From an uncultured Marinoscillum sp. (GTDB taxonomy: Bacteria > Bacteroidota > Bacteroidia > Cytophagales > MED-G16): DNA of 64,000 bases. The position numbers and the translations under genes were made by a program. The stretch is taken from NCBI GenBank assembly GCA_902626505.1, contig CACOFQ010000001.1, positions 69,471-133,470 of the forward strand, written 5' to 3'. This document shows positions 35,563-46,412 of the stretch, in pieces; within the stretch, counting starts at the first letter, position 1; each line of letters opens with the position of its first letter. A model generated the notes under the pieces. That model was not told where the DNA came from and made no database searches. It saw only the letters and a list, made by a program, of their open reading frames with translations.

Positions 35563-37071
35563 ATGACATTAACGAAATTTAATTACGGAGAAGATACTTT
35601 AACTTATAGTTTAGCATTTGAAATTGCAGAGGGTAAAATTAATGCTGGTATATCTGATTCACAGAAGAAAACAATCTTACTCTCAAGAGAAAATATAGAA
35701 AATGCTTTAGAATCTAATAAAAAAATTTACGGGGTTAATACTGGTTTTGGTGCTCTTTGCAGTACGATTATCTCTAAAGAAGAGGTCAGTCAGCTTCAGA
35801 ATAATTTAATAAAAAGCCATGCTGTAGGTGTAGGAGATGACATTCCCAAAATCATTTCAAAACTTATGATGATTTTAAAAGTTCACTCTTTATGTATGGG
35901 CTATTCTGGGGTAAGAATTGAATTAATTGAGAGGATATTATGGAAAATAGATAATAATATTATCCCTGTTGTACCTTCTAAAGGTTCTGTCGGAGCTTCA
36001 GGAGATCTAGCACCTCTTGCACATCTTTTCTTGCCATTGATAGGTGAAGGAGAAGTAATTTATAGAAATAAAAAGGTTAAGACATCAGATATGCTTTCTA
36101 TGGAGAAAAAATCTCCTATTGATGTAAAGGAAAAAGAAGGTCTCGCACTTCTTAACGGAACACAGTTTATCTCTGCATATACATGTTTTGCATTGACGAG
36201 ATTTAGAAGTTGTTTAGAAAATGCTGATATAATTGGAGCTATGTCAGTGGAATCAACTCTTAGTTCAGTAGTACCATTTAGTAAAGAAATATCTGAATTG
36301 AGACCTTTTCAAGGTGCTCAACATGTTGCGAGTAAGGTAAGAGATCTTCTATCAAGTTCTGAAATTTTAGATTCTCATAAAGATTGTGATAAAGTTCAGG
36401 ACCCGTATTCTATAAGATGTATTCCACAAGTTCATGGTGCTAGCTGGGATGCTTTTTATCATCTAGAAAGGATGGTGAATATTGAACTTAATTCGATAAC
36501 AGATAATCCTATTGTATTAAAGGATGGGAATATTGTAAGTGGAGGTAATTTTCATGGGCAGCCTCTTGCTATACCAATTGATTATAATATAATAGCTGCT
36601 TCTGAACTTGGAAATATTTCTGACAGAAGAGTTTATCTACTGCTTAAAGGAAATGAGAAAGTACCAAAGCTTCTTGTTAAAAATATAGGTCTTAATTCTG
36701 GGTTTATGATCTTACAATATACGACTGCAGCACTTACGAGTGAGAATAAAAATTTATGTTATCCAGCTAGTGCAGACTCTATCACAACTTCCCTAGGCCA
36801 AGAAGATCATGTTAGTATGGGGTCAATTGGAGCTGTAAAATTTCTTCAAGTCGTTAAAAATTTAGAAAAAATATTGAGTATTGAACTGATATGTTCATCT
36901 CAGGCATACGATTTTTTAAAACCGCTTTCTTCTGGAAAGAAAATAGAGGATTGTCATAAGTATATCCGTAGTAAAATATCTCACTGTGATAATGATAAAG
37001 TTTTTATAGATGACATGAAAGAAGCAGAAATAATTATAAAGTCAAAAAAATTAATTGAATTAACTTCTTAG
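35563..37071 (+). CDS. hutH: Histidine ammonia-lyase
   Basis: First step of histidine degradation, L-histidine to urocanate and ammonia. It is 502 aa. The residues that cyclise to the MIO electrophile are Ala145-Ser146-Gly147 in [14 protein letters not shown]. Other conserved parts are [11 protein letters not shown] near residue 63 and GNFHGQPLA. The gene starts a five-gene block with spacings of 4, 2, 15 and 27 bases. Confidence 0.97.
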   Translation: MTLTKFNYGEDTLTYSLAFEIAEGKINAGISDSQKKTILLSRENIENALESNKKIYGVNTGFGALCSTIISKEEVSQLQNNLIKSHAVGVGDDIPKIISKLMMILKVHSLCMGYSGVRIELIERILWKIDNNIIPVVPSKGSVGASGDLAPLAHLFLPLIGEGEVIYRNKKVKTSDMLSMEKKSPIDVKEKEGLALLNGTQFISAYTCFALTRFRSCLENADIIGAMSVESTLSSVVPFSKEISELRPFQGAQHVASKVRDLLSSSEILDSHKDCDKVQDPYSIRCIPQVHGASWDAFYHLERMVNIELNSITDNPIVLKDGNIVSGGNFHGQPLAIPIDYNIIAASELGNISDRRVYLLLKGNEKVPKLLVKNIGLNSGFMILQYTTAALTSENKNLCYPASADSITTSLGQEDHVSMGSIGAVKFLQVVKNLEKILSIELICSSQAYDFLKPLSSGKKIEDCHKYIRSKISHCDNDKVFIDDMKEAEIIIKSKKLIELTS

Positions 37072-37075
37072 AATT

Positions 37076-38746
37076 ATGGATACTAAAAGTTTTATAGAAA
37101 AGTATGCTAATCATCCAAATTATAAGTCTCCTACAGGCAATACTTTACATGCAAAAAGCTGGCAAACTGAAGCACCTCTTAGAATGTTTTTAAATAACTT
37201 AGATGCAGGGGTTGCAGAGGATCCATCTAATTTAGTAGTCTACGGAGGATCGGGTCAAGCTGCTAGGAATAGGAATTCTGTCGAAAAAATAATTGATGTA
37301 TTATTAAACCTAGAAGATGATGAAAGTTTATTGATTCAGTCTGGAAAACCAGTAGGAAAAGTAAGGACTCATAATCAGGCACCAAGGGTTTTAATTGCAA
37401 ACTCTAATCTTGTTCCAGAGTGGGCAAATTGGGAGCATTTTGAGAAATTAAAAGAAGACGGATTAATGATGTATGGTCAAATGACTGCTGGTAGTTGGAT
37501 TTATATTGGAACTCAAGGGATACTCCAGGGAACATATGAGACATTTGCTGCATGTGCAAACAAACATTTTGATGGTTCATTAAAAGGTAAATTATTAGTA
37601 TCAGGTGGATTAGGAGGTATGGGTGGTGCTCAGCCACTTGCTGCAACTATGGCTGGAGCAACATTTTTAGGAGCGGATATTGATCCGGAGAGAATTCAAA
37701 AAAGGTTGAAAACAAAATATATTGATAAAATGACTGATTCATATGAAGAGGCCAGAGACTGGGTCCTTCGAGCTAAGGAAAGAGGAATGAATGTATCTGT
37801 GGGATTAGTAAGTGATATAGGAGACTTATTAGAAAAACTATTAGAGGATGATATAATTCCTGAAATATTAACTGATCAAACATCTGCACATGATCCTGTT
37901 TTTGGTTATGTGCCAAATGGCATGAGTCTTAGTGATGCTCATTGTTTAAGAAAAAATGATCAGGTAGAGTATAAAAAATTATCATTAACTAGTATGGCTA
38001 GACATGTTTCTTTAATGTTGGAGATGAAATCTAGAGGCTCTATCACATTTGACTATGGTAACAATTTGAGAGAGTTCGCAAAGCAAGGTGGTGAGGAAGA
38101 TGCATTCAGTTTTAATGGATTTGTTCCTGATTATATCAGACCTCTTTTCTGTGAGGGAAAAGGTCCATTCAGATGGGCAGCTCTGTCTGGAGATCCTGAA
38201 GATATTTATACAACTGATAAGGCATTAATAGAAGCATTTCCAGAAAATAAAGATATGATTAGTTGGCTTACGCAGGCCAGAGAAAAAATTCAGTTTCAAG
38301 GTCTTCCATGTAGAATTTGTTGGTTAGGAATGGGTGAGAGAGAGAAAGCGGGTCTTATTTTTAATGATTTAGTTAAGCAAGGAAAGGTTTCAGCTCCCAT
38401 AGCAATTGGAAGAGATCATTTAGATTGTGGTTCTGTAGCATCTCCAAATAGAGAAACTGAGGGTATGCTTGATGGATCTGATGCAGTTTCAGATTGGCCA
38501 CTTCTTAATTTGATGTCTAATACTGCTGGTGGAGCAACTTGGGTTTCTTTTCATCATGGCGGAGGTGTAGGGATGGGCTATTCACAACACGCAGGTATGG
38601 TTGTACTTGTAGATGGTACTGAGAGGGCAGAAAAATGTATCAAGAGAGTGTTACATAATGATCCAGCAATGGGTGTATTTAGACATAATGACGCGGGATA
38701 TGATATTGCCAAAAAGCATTCAAAAAAGTTTAATCTAGATATTTAG
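37076..38746 (+). CDS. hutU: Urocanate hydratase
   Basis: Converts urocanate to 4-imidazolone-5-propionate with a tightly bound NAD. At 556 aa it is of normal length. Characteristic regions are [52 protein letters not shown] (NAD binding) and [18 protein letters not shown] containing the active-site Cys. The start context is TTAGAATT before ATG. Confidence 0.97.
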   Translation: MDTKSFIEKYANHPNYKSPTGNTLHAKSWQTEAPLRMFLNNLDAGVAEDPSNLVVYGGSGQAARNRNSVEKIIDVLLNLEDDESLLIQSGKPVGKVRTHNQAPRVLIANSNLVPEWANWEHFEKLKEDGLMMYGQMTAGSWIYIGTQGILQGTYETFAACANKHFDGSLKGKLLVSGGLGGMGGAQPLAATMAGATFLGADIDPERIQKRLKTKYIDKMTDSYEEARDWVLRAKERGMNVSVGLVSDIGDLLEKLLEDDIIPEILTDQTSAHDPVFGYVPNGMSLSDAHCLRKNDQVEYKKLSLTSMARHVSLMLEMKSRGSITFDYGNNLREFAKQGGEEDAFSFNGFVPDYIRPLFCEGKGPFRWAALSGDPEDIYTTDKALIEAFPENKDMISWLTQAREKIQFQGLPCRICWLGMGEREKAGLIFNDLVKQGKVSAPIAIGRDHLDCGSVASPNRETEGMLDGSDAVSDWPLLNLMSNTAGGATWVSFHHGGGVGMGYSQHAGMVVLVDGTERAEKCIKRVLHNDPAMGVFRHNDAGYDIAKKHSKKFNLDI

Positions 38747-38748
38747 TA

Positions 38749-39966
38749 TTGAAAGAATTAATTGGACCTTTTTCTCAAATCATTACAATGGCAAATCTGC
38801 CAGAAAGAGGAGCAATTAGCGATAATAGTCTTGAAATAATAGAAGATGGTGGGATAGTAATAGAAGATGGTAAAATTATTGAGGTCGGTGATTTTTTATC
38901 ATTAAGAAAAAATAATATAGATATAAGAGAAATTAATTATCCATGTGTACTACTTCCAGGATTTATTGACTCACATACTCACGTCTGTCATTATGGAAAT
39001 AGATCTGATGAGTATGCAAAAAGAAATTCAGGAATTTCATATCAACAAATATTAGAAGAAGGAGGAGGTATTCACAATACAATGAATTCAACATCTAACT
39101 GTACTGATGAGCAACTAACAGAAGACACTTTAAATAGACTTAAAAGACATTTTCACGATGGAGTTTTAACTTGTGAAGTAAAAAGTGGATACGCTCCTAC
39201 TTTAGAAGATGAGATTAGAATGTTGGAAATCATTAATAATATTGATAAGTCAAATGAAATAGATCTAATCCCAACTTGTCTTGCTGCCCATGTTACTCCA
39301 AAAAAATATGAATCCTCAAAAAAATATCTAGATTCTATCCTTAATCACTTATTACCTAAAATAAAAGAAGAAAATTTATCTAACAGGGTTGATATCTTTA
39401 TAGAAGAAAAAGCTTTTTCAGTCTCAGAAGCATCTAACTTTTTAGGAAAGGTTAAAAGTGATTTTCATATTACCGCGCATGCAAATCAATTTACTTCTGG
39501 TGGTTTAAAAGTTGGAGTTGATAATTGTGCGGTTAGTGTAGATCATCTCGAGGTAATAACTGATCAAGAAATAGATTACCTATCAAAATCAGATACTACA
39601 GGAGTAGTGTTGCCTGGGTGCAGCCTTGGCCTTGGAATCCCATTTGCTCCAGCAAGAAAACTTTTAGATAATAACTGTAAAGTTTCTATTGCATCAGATT
39701 GGAATCCTGGTTCTGCTCCTATGGGTGATTTATTGATGCAGGCTTCTCTTCTGGGATCTACAGAAAAGTTATCTAATGCAGAGGTTCTTGCAGGGATTAC
39801 TTGTAGATCAGCAAATGCTCTATCTTTAGAAGATAGAGGATCCCTTGAGAATGGAAAAATTGCAGATATGATTGGTTTTAAAACAAATGATTTTAGAGAT
39901 ATTCTTTATAATCAGGGTAAATTAAAGCCGTCTTTTATTTGTAAAAGAGGTAAAATCTATAATTAA
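38749..39966 (+). CDS. hutI: Imidazolonepropionase
   Basis: Amidohydrolase giving N-formimino-L-glutamate. It is 405 aa and begins at TTG two bases after hutU. Metal-binding GFIDSHTHVCHYG lies at about residues 70-82, FHITAHANQF carries later ligands and VSIASDWNPGSAPM the catalytic Asp. The ordering in the operon matches the pathway order. Confidence 0.96.
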   Translation: MKELIGPFSQIITMANLPERGAISDNSLEIIEDGGIVIEDGKIIEVGDFLSLRKNNIDIREINYPCVLLPGFIDSHTHVCHYGNRSDEYAKRNSGISYQQILEEGGGIHNTMNSTSNCTDEQLTEDTLNRLKRHFHDGVLTCEVKSGYAPTLEDEIRMLEIINNIDKSNEIDLIPTCLAAHVTPKKYESSKKYLDSILNHLLPKIKEENLSNRVDIFIEEKAFSVSEASNFLGKVKSDFHITAHANQFTSGGLKVGVDNCAVSVDHLEVITDQEIDYLSKSDTTGVVLPGCSLGLGIPFAPARKLLDNNCKVSIASDWNPGSAPMGDLLMQASLLGSTEKLSNAEVLAGITCRSANALSLEDRGSLENGKIADMIGFKTNDFRDILYNQGKLKPSFICKRGKIYN

Positions 39967-39981
39967 TATTAATTTTAAATT

Positions 39982-41658
39982 GTGAATCAAATAATAGAGT
40001 GTGTACCTAATTTCTCTGAAGGAAGAAATCAAGAGATAATAAATGAAATATCTGAAGCTATTTCCAATGCAAAAGGAGTGCACCTGCTTAATGTAGATCC
40101 TGGACAAGCAACCAATAGAACAGTAATGACATTTGTTGGTGATCCAGATTCAGTTATATCTGCTGCCTTTAATGCAATTAAGACTGCAAGTGAAAAAATT
40201 GATATGTCGAAACACAGTGGAGAACATCCGAGGTTTGGTGCTACAGATGTTTGTCCATTAATTCCTGTTTCTAATATAACATTTGATGAGCTTATTCCTT
40301 ATGCAGAGAAGTTAGCAAAAAAAGTTTCAGAAGAATTAAACATACCTATATACTTATATGAACACGCAGCTAGAGAAGATAAGAGAAGAAATTTGGCAAA
40401 TGTAAGATCTGGAGAGTATGAGGGTCTAAATAAAAAAATTAATAGTAAAGAATGGAAGCCAGATTTTGGAAATTCTTTTAATAAAAAATCAGGTGCTACA
40501 GCTATTGGTGTTAGAGATTTTCTTATTGCTTATAATATAAACTTAAATACTAAATCTACTAGGTTGGCAAATGCTATTGCGTTTGATGTAAGAGAGAAGG
40601 GAAGGATTAAAAGAAAAGGACATCCTGTTATAGGTGAAATTGTATATGATAAAGATGGAAATCCTGAAACTATTCATGGTTCTTTAAAACATGTAAAAGC
40701 AATTGGTTGGTATATTGAAGAATTTGGTATTGCCCAGATATCAATGAACCTAACTAATATCACCGAAACTCCTATTCATACTGTTTTTGAAGAAGTTGTT
40801 AAAAAAGCTAGCGCAAGAGGTGCTAGTGTAACAGGCTCTGAATTAGTAGGTTTAATTCCATTAAAATCTATGATTGATGCTGGAAAATATTTCCTTAAAA
40901 AACAAAATAGGTCTATTGGTATTCCTGAGGAAGATATAATAAAGATTGCAATCGAATCTCTAGGTCTTAATCAGGTGAAGCCTTTTGACCCAACTAAAAA
41001 TATTATAGAATACTACCTAGATAAAATAACTAATAAAAATGGTAAGCTAATTGACATGTCTTCAAGAAACTTTTCAGATGAAGTATCTCGTGAAACTCCA
41101 GCTCCAGGTGGTGGCTCTGTTTCATCTTATGTTGGTGCATTAGGTACATCATTAGCAGGGATGGTTGCTAATTTATCTTGTAATACTAGGGGATGGGAAA
41201 ATAAAGTTGAAATTTTTAGCGAGAAAGCTCATGACATTAATCAACTAAGAGAAAAGTTATTATCTCTTGTTGATGAAGATGCTCACTCATTTAATAGTAT
41301 AATGGAAGCATATAAGTTGCCTAAAGATTCAGAGGAAAATAAACGAATTAGATCTAAAGCAATTAACGATGCTACTTTGTACGCTGCCCAAATTCCTTTG
41401 AACATTATGATAGAAGCATATAACTCTTATGAAATAATTGAGTTATTAGCAAATGAGGGAAATCAAAATTCATTGTCAGATTCAGGAGTTGCTTGTCTTT
41501 GTGTACATACAGCTATACACGGAGCATATCTCAATGTTAGAATTAATTTAAAAGATGTAGGCGATGGAGAAGATATAATGAAAAAGGCAGATAAAATTTT
41601 AAAAGATTCTCATTTGAAAAAAGAAAAAATAATGAAATTGGTAGAAGATAAATTATAA
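39982..41658 (+). CDS. ftcD: Fused glutamate formimidoyltransferase / formimidoyl-THF cyclodeaminase
   Basis: 558 aa. Residues 1 to about 325 form the formiminotransferase domain (IIECVPNFSEGRN, HSGEHPRFGATDVCPLIP, GIAQISMNLTNITETP); about 345-558 form the cyclodeaminase (ETPAPGGGSVSSYVGALG). Together they transfer the formimino group of formiminoglutamate to THF and deaminate it to methenyl-THF, ending the route at glutamate. The architecture is the same as in animals. It starts with GTG at 39982 after an A/T-rich gap. No hutG or hutF is visible, so this is the only terminal branch in the cluster. Confidence 0.94.
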   Translation: MNQIIECVPNFSEGRNQEIINEISEAISNAKGVHLLNVDPGQATNRTVMTFVGDPDSVISAAFNAIKTASEKIDMSKHSGEHPRFGATDVCPLIPVSNITFDELIPYAEKLAKKVSEELNIPIYLYEHAAREDKRRNLANVRSGEYEGLNKKINSKEWKPDFGNSFNKKSGATAIGVRDFLIAYNINLNTKSTRLANAIAFDVREKGRIKRKGHPVIGEIVYDKDGNPETIHGSLKHVKAIGWYIEEFGIAQISMNLTNITETPIHTVFEEVVKKASARGASVTGSELVGLIPLKSMIDAGKYFLKKQNRSIGIPEEDIIKIAIESLGLNQVKPFDPTKNIIEYYLDKITNKNGKLIDMSSRNFSDEVSRETPAPGGGSVSSYVGALGTSLAGMVANLSCNTRGWENKVEIFSEKAHDINQLREKLLSLVDEDAHSFNSIMEAYKLPKDSEENKRIRSKAINDATLYAAQIPLNIMIEAYNSYEIIELLANEGNQNSLSDSGVACLCVHTAIHGAYLNVRINLKDVGDGEDIMKKADKILKDSHLKKEKIMKLVEDKL

Positions 41659-41685
41659 TTTCTACTTTTAAATAACTTTATAGTC

Positions 41686-43383
41686 ATGCAAGAATTTAAT
41701 GAATTTTTAATTTTTATCGATCAGTATCTAGGTAGCTCATCATGGTTTGTTCCTTTATTGCTTGGAACAGGAGTGTTTTTTACTTTCTACCTTAGATTTC
41801 CACAAATAAGATATTTTGGATTTGCTTTAAAAGTAGTAAGAGGCAAATTTGATAAAAAAGATGATCAAGGTGACACATCTCATTTCCAGGCTTTAACTAC
41901 CGCTTTATCTGGTACGGTTGGTACAGGAAATATTGCTGGAGTAGCTTTTGCAATACACCTCGGTGGACCTGCTGCATTATTCTGGATGTTAGCTACTGCA
42001 ATGGTGGGTATGACAACAAAGTTTGTTGAGGTTACTTTATCTCATAAATACAGGGAAAAAATTTCTGATGGCTCTATGTCTGGAGGGCCAATGTATTTCA
42101 TGAAAAATGCTGATTTTAGACTTTTTGGAAATAAGGTTAACCTAAAGTGGGTTGGAATTCTATTTGCTTTTGCGACAGTTTTATCTTCTTTCGGAACAGG
42201 TAGTTTACCTCAGATAAATAGTATTTCAAATTCAATGTTTTCATCATTTGGTATTGATAAAATGCTAACAGGTGGAATTTTAGCTGTTCTTTTAGGTATT
42301 GTAATAATTGGTGGGATTAAAAGAATTGCTAGAATTACAGAGAAACTAGTTCCATTTATGGCTGTTGTTTATATTATTGGGGCTTTTTCTGTTATCATAT
42401 CCAACTATCAAAATATTGTGCCATCCTTTATTTCTATTTTTTCTGAAGTGTTTTCTGGAAGTGCTGCAGTGGGAGGTTTTCTTGGAGCATCAATTTCTTT
42501 TGCTATATCTAGAGGTGTTAACAGAGGACTATATTCAAATGAAGCTGGACAAGGGTCTGCCCCTATAGCTCACGCCTCTGCAAAAACAAATGAGCCAGTA
42601 TCCGAGGGACTTGTTGCAATACTAGAGCCATTTATTGATACAATAATTATTTGTACAATTACTGGTTTAGTTTTATTGTCATCTGGAGTATGGAATGAAA
42701 AACATGAAAATACATTTGCACAAGCTGACCTTATTTTTCTAGATAAAGTATATAGCGAGGATAATGAAAATGATGTTAATGATCTATTTAATTATTTAAA
42801 TGGAAATAGTGATATTTCAATGTATAACGGTAGCTTAGATGTAAATGATGGAAGGTATTCTCAGGAAATATCTATTCTTCATGCTCGTTCTATAGCTGAA
42901 GATATTTTATTTTATGATATAAATGAAGGAGTTTTCAATGGAACTCTAGATATAGTTGATGGAAAACTTCAAAATGATGTAATTGTAAAAGGTAAATCTT
43001 TAGTGCATAGTGCACCGTTAACTGCAATTGCTTTTGATAGAGGATTTTTTGGTAATTATGGAAACTACATTGTTAGTATAGGTCTTCTTTTATTTGCTTT
43101 TAGTACTGCTATATCGTGGTCATATTATGGAGATAGAGCAATGACTTTCTTATTTGGTGCGGGTTCAGTGCTATATTATAGAATAATTTATGTAATCGGA
43201 TTCTTTGTTGCATCATTTGCTGATACAACAGTTATTTGGAACGTCTCATTAATCACTATCGCATTGATGACTGTTCCAAACTTAATTGGATTATTATGGC
43301 TAAGAAAAGAAGTAAAGTCAACGATTAGTAAGTATTGGGTAGACTTTAAGAAGGAATGGCCAAATGAAAAGACTCCAGAATAA
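41686..43383 (+). CDS. Sodium:alanine symporter (AGCS) family protein with insert
   Basis: 565 aa membrane symporter. AGCS signatures include [33 protein letters not shown] and [19 protein letters not shown]. Between the segment ending SSGVWNE and the one starting SAPLTAIAF lies an insert of about 90 residues with two similar units starting at Asn381 ([10 protein letters not shown]) and Asn418 ([10 protein letters not shown]), 37 residues apart. It probably sits outside the membrane. The position after the hut genes suggests import of an amino acid, but alanine/glycine against histidine cannot be decided. It ends one base before the convergent zapA. Confidence 0.88.
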   Translation: MQEFNEFLIFIDQYLGSSSWFVPLLLGTGVFFTFYLRFPQIRYFGFALKVVRGKFDKKDDQGDTSHFQALTTALSGTVGTGNIAGVAFAIHLGGPAALFWMLATAMVGMTTKFVEVTLSHKYREKISDGSMSGGPMYFMKNADFRLFGNKVNLKWVGILFAFATVLSSFGTGSLPQINSISNSMFSSFGIDKMLTGGILAVLLGIVIIGGIKRIARITEKLVPFMAVVYIIGAFSVIISNYQNIVPSFISIFSEVFSGSAAVGGFLGASISFAISRGVNRGLYSNEAGQGSAPIAHASAKTNEPVSEGLVAILEPFIDTIIICTITGLVLLSSGVWNEKHENTFAQADLIFLDKVYSEDNENDVNDLFNYLNGNSDISMYNGSLDVNDGRYSQEISILHARSIAEDILFYDINEGVFNGTLDIVDGKLQNDVIVKGKSLVHSAPLTAIAFDRGFFGNYGNYIVSIGLLLFAFSTAISWSYYGDRAMTFLFGAGSVLYYRIIYVIGFFVASFADTTVIWNVSLITIALMTVPNLIGLLWLRKEVKSTISKYWVDFKKEWPNEKTPE

Positions 43384-43384
43384 T

Positions 43385-43669
43385 TTATTCTAGTTTCTTA
43401 TCAATTTCATTTATCATATTTTCGATTTTTTTATATGCATCTTTATTTTCTGAAGTTTGGCCTTTGTTATCATCAAGTTCCACAGAAAGTTTAAACGCGA
43501 TCATTGCTAGAATATCTTGTAAGTCATCAATATTCATTTGACTTTTTATCTCTGATATCCTCTTGTTTAGATCTTTACCAATGTTTCTAATTTTTTGTTC
43601 ATCTTCAATAGGAACTTTCATAGGGTAAGACCTATTTCCAATTACTAATTTTATTGAGAGATTTTCCAA
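43385..43669 (-). CDS. zapA: Cell division protein ZapA
   Basis: 94 aa. The N-terminal beta-hairpin domain (SIKLVIGNRSYPMKVPIEDEQKIRNIGKDLN in pattern) binds FtsZ, and the C-terminal helix (DLQDILAMIAFKLSVELDD) forms the coiled-coil tetramer. ZapA bundles FtsZ filaments at the division site. It is the last gene of the pheT transcript, four bases after the coiled-coil gene. Confidence 0.88.
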   Translation of the reverse strand: MENLSIKLVIGNRSYPMKVPIEDEQKIRNIGKDLNKRISEIKSQMNIDDLQDILAMIAFKLSVELDDNKGQTSENKDAYKKIENMINEIDKKLE

Positions 43670-43673
43670 TTTA

Positions 43674-43937
43674 TTATTTAAGGTTATTAATTATAGTATC
43701 TAATTCTTCTATTGTTGAGTCTATATCATCTTTTAGTTTCAATTTTTCATCTGAAGAGAGAATCTCTAAGTTCGAATCATTAGCATTATTGAATTTATAT
43801 AAGATTAAATCAATTTCTCTATCGGTTATTTCCTTCTTAAGATTTTCATTAATTGTCTCAAGTTTCTTGTATTTTGATATTAGAACAGAAAACTTATTTT
43901 CTAGTTCAATAATTTTTTTATTTAAACTTTCTGACAT
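43674..43937 (-). CDS. Small coiled-coil protein between pheT and zapA
   Basis: 87 aa, acidic and almost entirely a heptad-repeat helix (LNKKIIELENKFSVLISKYKKLETINENLKKEI). No signal peptide and no catalytic motif. It is separated from pheT by one base and from zapA by four. The context recalls ZapB-like partners of ZapA, but similarity between coiled coils is not evidence of homology, so the product is left unnamed. Confidence 0.7.
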   Translation of the reverse strand: MSESLNKKIIELENKFSVLISKYKKLETINENLKKEITDREIDLILYKFNNANDSNLEILSSDEKLKLKDDIDSTIEELDTIINNLK

Positions 43938-43938
43938 A

Positions 43939-46350
43939 CTACTTTCTAATTTCTGCTTTTAAATCTTTTTCAAATCTCATGATCAAGTTCTCCATAGTAA
44001 TATTAATAATTTTATCTTCTAAAGTTTTATTATCATCATGAAGAACAAATCTCAATGCGTAGGCAATTTTATTTTCACCAATTCTATCTCCCTCATATAT
44101 ATTATATAACGAATAGTTTTTAATTATTTTTTTTCTATTCTGATCAATAACAGAAGCAATTTCTGAAAACTTCTGATTTTTTGATAAAATAATTGAGAGG
44201 TCTCTTTTTACTTCAGGAAACTTTGAGATTTTTGTAAATGAGAATTCTTCTTTTAAACATGTTAAATAATTTTCCCACAAGATTTCAGCATAATATAGTT
44301 TTTGACCAATATCAAAAGTCTTAAGGAGACTCTGTTTTACTTCTCCTATTTTACAAATTACTTTTTTATCCTGAATTACTTCAATGCAATTTAATAGTGA
44401 TTTTGATTCTAGCTCCTTTACTTTATGATTATTGATATTACCTAAAATCAATATTTTATTTATAATATTTTTAATATCAATAAATGATACTTCCTCAGAC
44501 TTACTGTAAAAGTGTTCATCCTTATTAAGTCCAGTCATGTATATGCCAAGCTTTTTTGTTTCAATGAATTTATTATCCTTTCCTTTATTATACACCTTAT
44601 CAAATTCAAAAAATTTGATATTGTTTTGTTTTCTATTAAGGTTATAGCGAATAGATTCTAATCCAGTGAACAAAAGATTTTGTTTTAAAATAGCATGTTC
44701 ATCACTTAGTTTATTAACCATCTCGATAGTTTTCACATCGTCCCACGATTCATTATTTGAATGTTTAAGTGAAGTGAGAGAGTTTGTAGTTATTTCATGA
44801 AATCCTGATCCAACAAGCATGTTCATAACTTTTGATAATATATTGTTTTCGTATGATCCTGTACTTTCATCTGATAAGAAATTACTTTGATTTTTAGATG
44901 ATGTTTTGATATTGTTATAACCATAAACTCTTAATATTTCTTCAACTATATCTGCTTCTCTTGTAACATCGACTCTGTAAGGAGGTACATCTGCTAGAAT
45001 CTTATTTTTCTTTTCTTCAATTTTTATATCTAAGAGAGATAGTATTTCATTTATTCTTTTTGTATCTACATCTTGTCCTATTAAGTTATTTATTCTATCA
45101 TAGTCAATCTCAATTTTTCTATTTTCTATCTTTTTTGGGTAAACATCATAAATCTCAGATATAACATCTCCTTCACAATATTTATTAATAAGAATAGAAG
45201 CAAACTTAAGAGCAAATACTGTAATGTTTGGATCAATTCCTCTTTCAAATCTGTAAGAAGCATCTGTTTTAAGGCCGTGATTTAAACTAGATTTTCTTAT
45301 GTCTGAAGGATTAAAATAGGCGCTTTCTAAAAATATAGTTTTTGTCTCTTCGGTCACGCCTGAGCTTTCTCCTCCAAATACACCTGCTATGCACATGGGC
45401 TTATTTTCCCCGTCACAAATCATCAAGTCATCTTCTTTGAGTTTTCTTTCAACTCCATCTAGAGTAATGAATTTTTCGTTTTTATTTCCGTATCTAACTA
45501 TTATTTTTTCTTTGGATACTTTCTCAAAATCAAATGCATGAAGAGGTTGTCCGAGGCTATGTAAAACATAGTTTGTTATATCTACCACGTTGTTTATTGG
45601 ATTAATACCTATCGATACTAATAAGTTCTTAATTTCAGTTGAAGACTCGTTAATTTTAATATTACCAATAATACATCCTGCGTATCTCGGGCAAGCAGAT
45701 GATTCTTGTATGTCAATCTCAATTTTCTTATCATTTGAAAAATTAAATTTTTTTATGTCTGGTAAAATAATTTCTCTTTTTTGTGATGCTTTAATATCTC
45801 TTGCCACTCCAAGATGTGATGCTGCATCAGCTCTGTTTGGTGTTAGTGAGATATCATATACTGTATCTGAAATTAAATCAAAATAGTTTATTGCTTTATC
45901 TCCAACTTTAGCTTTATCATTTAAAACTATAATTCCAGAATGTGAGTTTCCAATTCCAATTTCATCCTCAGCACATATCATTCCATTAGATTCTATATCT
46001 CTAATTTTTGCTTTTTTAATTTCAAGTATCTTTTTTTCAGTATTCTTAATTTTAGTGCCAGATTTAGCAACTACAACCTTCTGTCCAACTTCTATGTTTT
46101 TAGCTCCACATATTATGGAAAGACTTTCTTTTCCTGTATTTACTTTAGTTATGTTCAGCCTATCAGCATTAGGATGTTTTTCTATTTTTGTTATTTCGCC
46201 AACTATTAATTTACTTAAAAAGTCTTTATCTGGTTCAAATGAAATGACTTCATCTACCTCAAGTCCAACTTCAGTAAGAATTGATTCTAAATCCTCTGGA
46301 TTTTCACTTATTTCTATGAATTTTTTTAACCAGTTAAGAGATATTTTCAT
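43939..46350 (-). CDS. pheT: Phenylalanine--tRNA ligase beta subunit
   Basis: Large subunit of the alpha2-beta2 enzyme, 803 aa. In order: an N-terminal tRNA-binding (OB) domain at about 40-150 (VGEITKIEKHPNADRLNITKVNTG), B3/B4 editing domain (RAADAASHLG-like LTPNRADAASHLGVARDI, then NVVDITNYVLHSLGQPLHAFD), B5 domain, core domain and a C-terminal FDX-ACB anticodon-binding domain (SKFPEVKRDLSIIL). The alpha subunit gene is not adjacent. Confidence 0.97.
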   Translation of the reverse strand: MKISLNWLKKFIEISENPEDLESILTEVGLEVDEVISFEPDKDFLSKLIVGEITKIEKHPNADRLNITKVNTGKESLSIICGAKNIEVGQKVVVAKSGTKIKNTEKKILEIKKAKIRDIESNGMICAEDEIGIGNSHSGIIVLNDKAKVGDKAINYFDLISDTVYDISLTPNRADAASHLGVARDIKASQKREIILPDIKKFNFSNDKKIEIDIQESSACPRYAGCIIGNIKINESSTEIKNLLVSIGINPINNVVDITNYVLHSLGQPLHAFDFEKVSKEKIIVRYGNKNEKFITLDGVERKLKEDDLMICDGENKPMCIAGVFGGESSGVTEETKTIFLESAYFNPSDIRKSSLNHGLKTDASYRFERGIDPNITVFALKFASILINKYCEGDVISEIYDVYPKKIENRKIEIDYDRINNLIGQDVDTKRINEILSLLDIKIEEKKNKILADVPPYRVDVTREADIVEEILRVYGYNNIKTSSKNQSNFLSDESTGSYENNILSKVMNMLVGSGFHEITTNSLTSLKHSNNESWDDVKTIEMVNKLSDEHAILKQNLLFTGLESIRYNLNRKQNNIKFFEFDKVYNKGKDNKFIETKKLGIYMTGLNKDEHFYSKSEEVSFIDIKNIINKILILGNINNHKVKELESKSLLNCIEVIQDKKVICKIGEVKQSLLKTFDIGQKLYYAEILWENYLTCLKEEFSFTKISKFPEVKRDLSIILSKNQKFSEIASVIDQNRKKIIKNYSLYNIYEGDRIGENKIAYALRFVLHDDNKTLEDKIINITMENLIMRFEKDLKAEIRK

Positions 46351-46412
46351 TATTAATAAAGTTAATCAATAAAATTAGAGAAAATTGGTTTTAATAATGG
46401 AGAAGATGGTAT

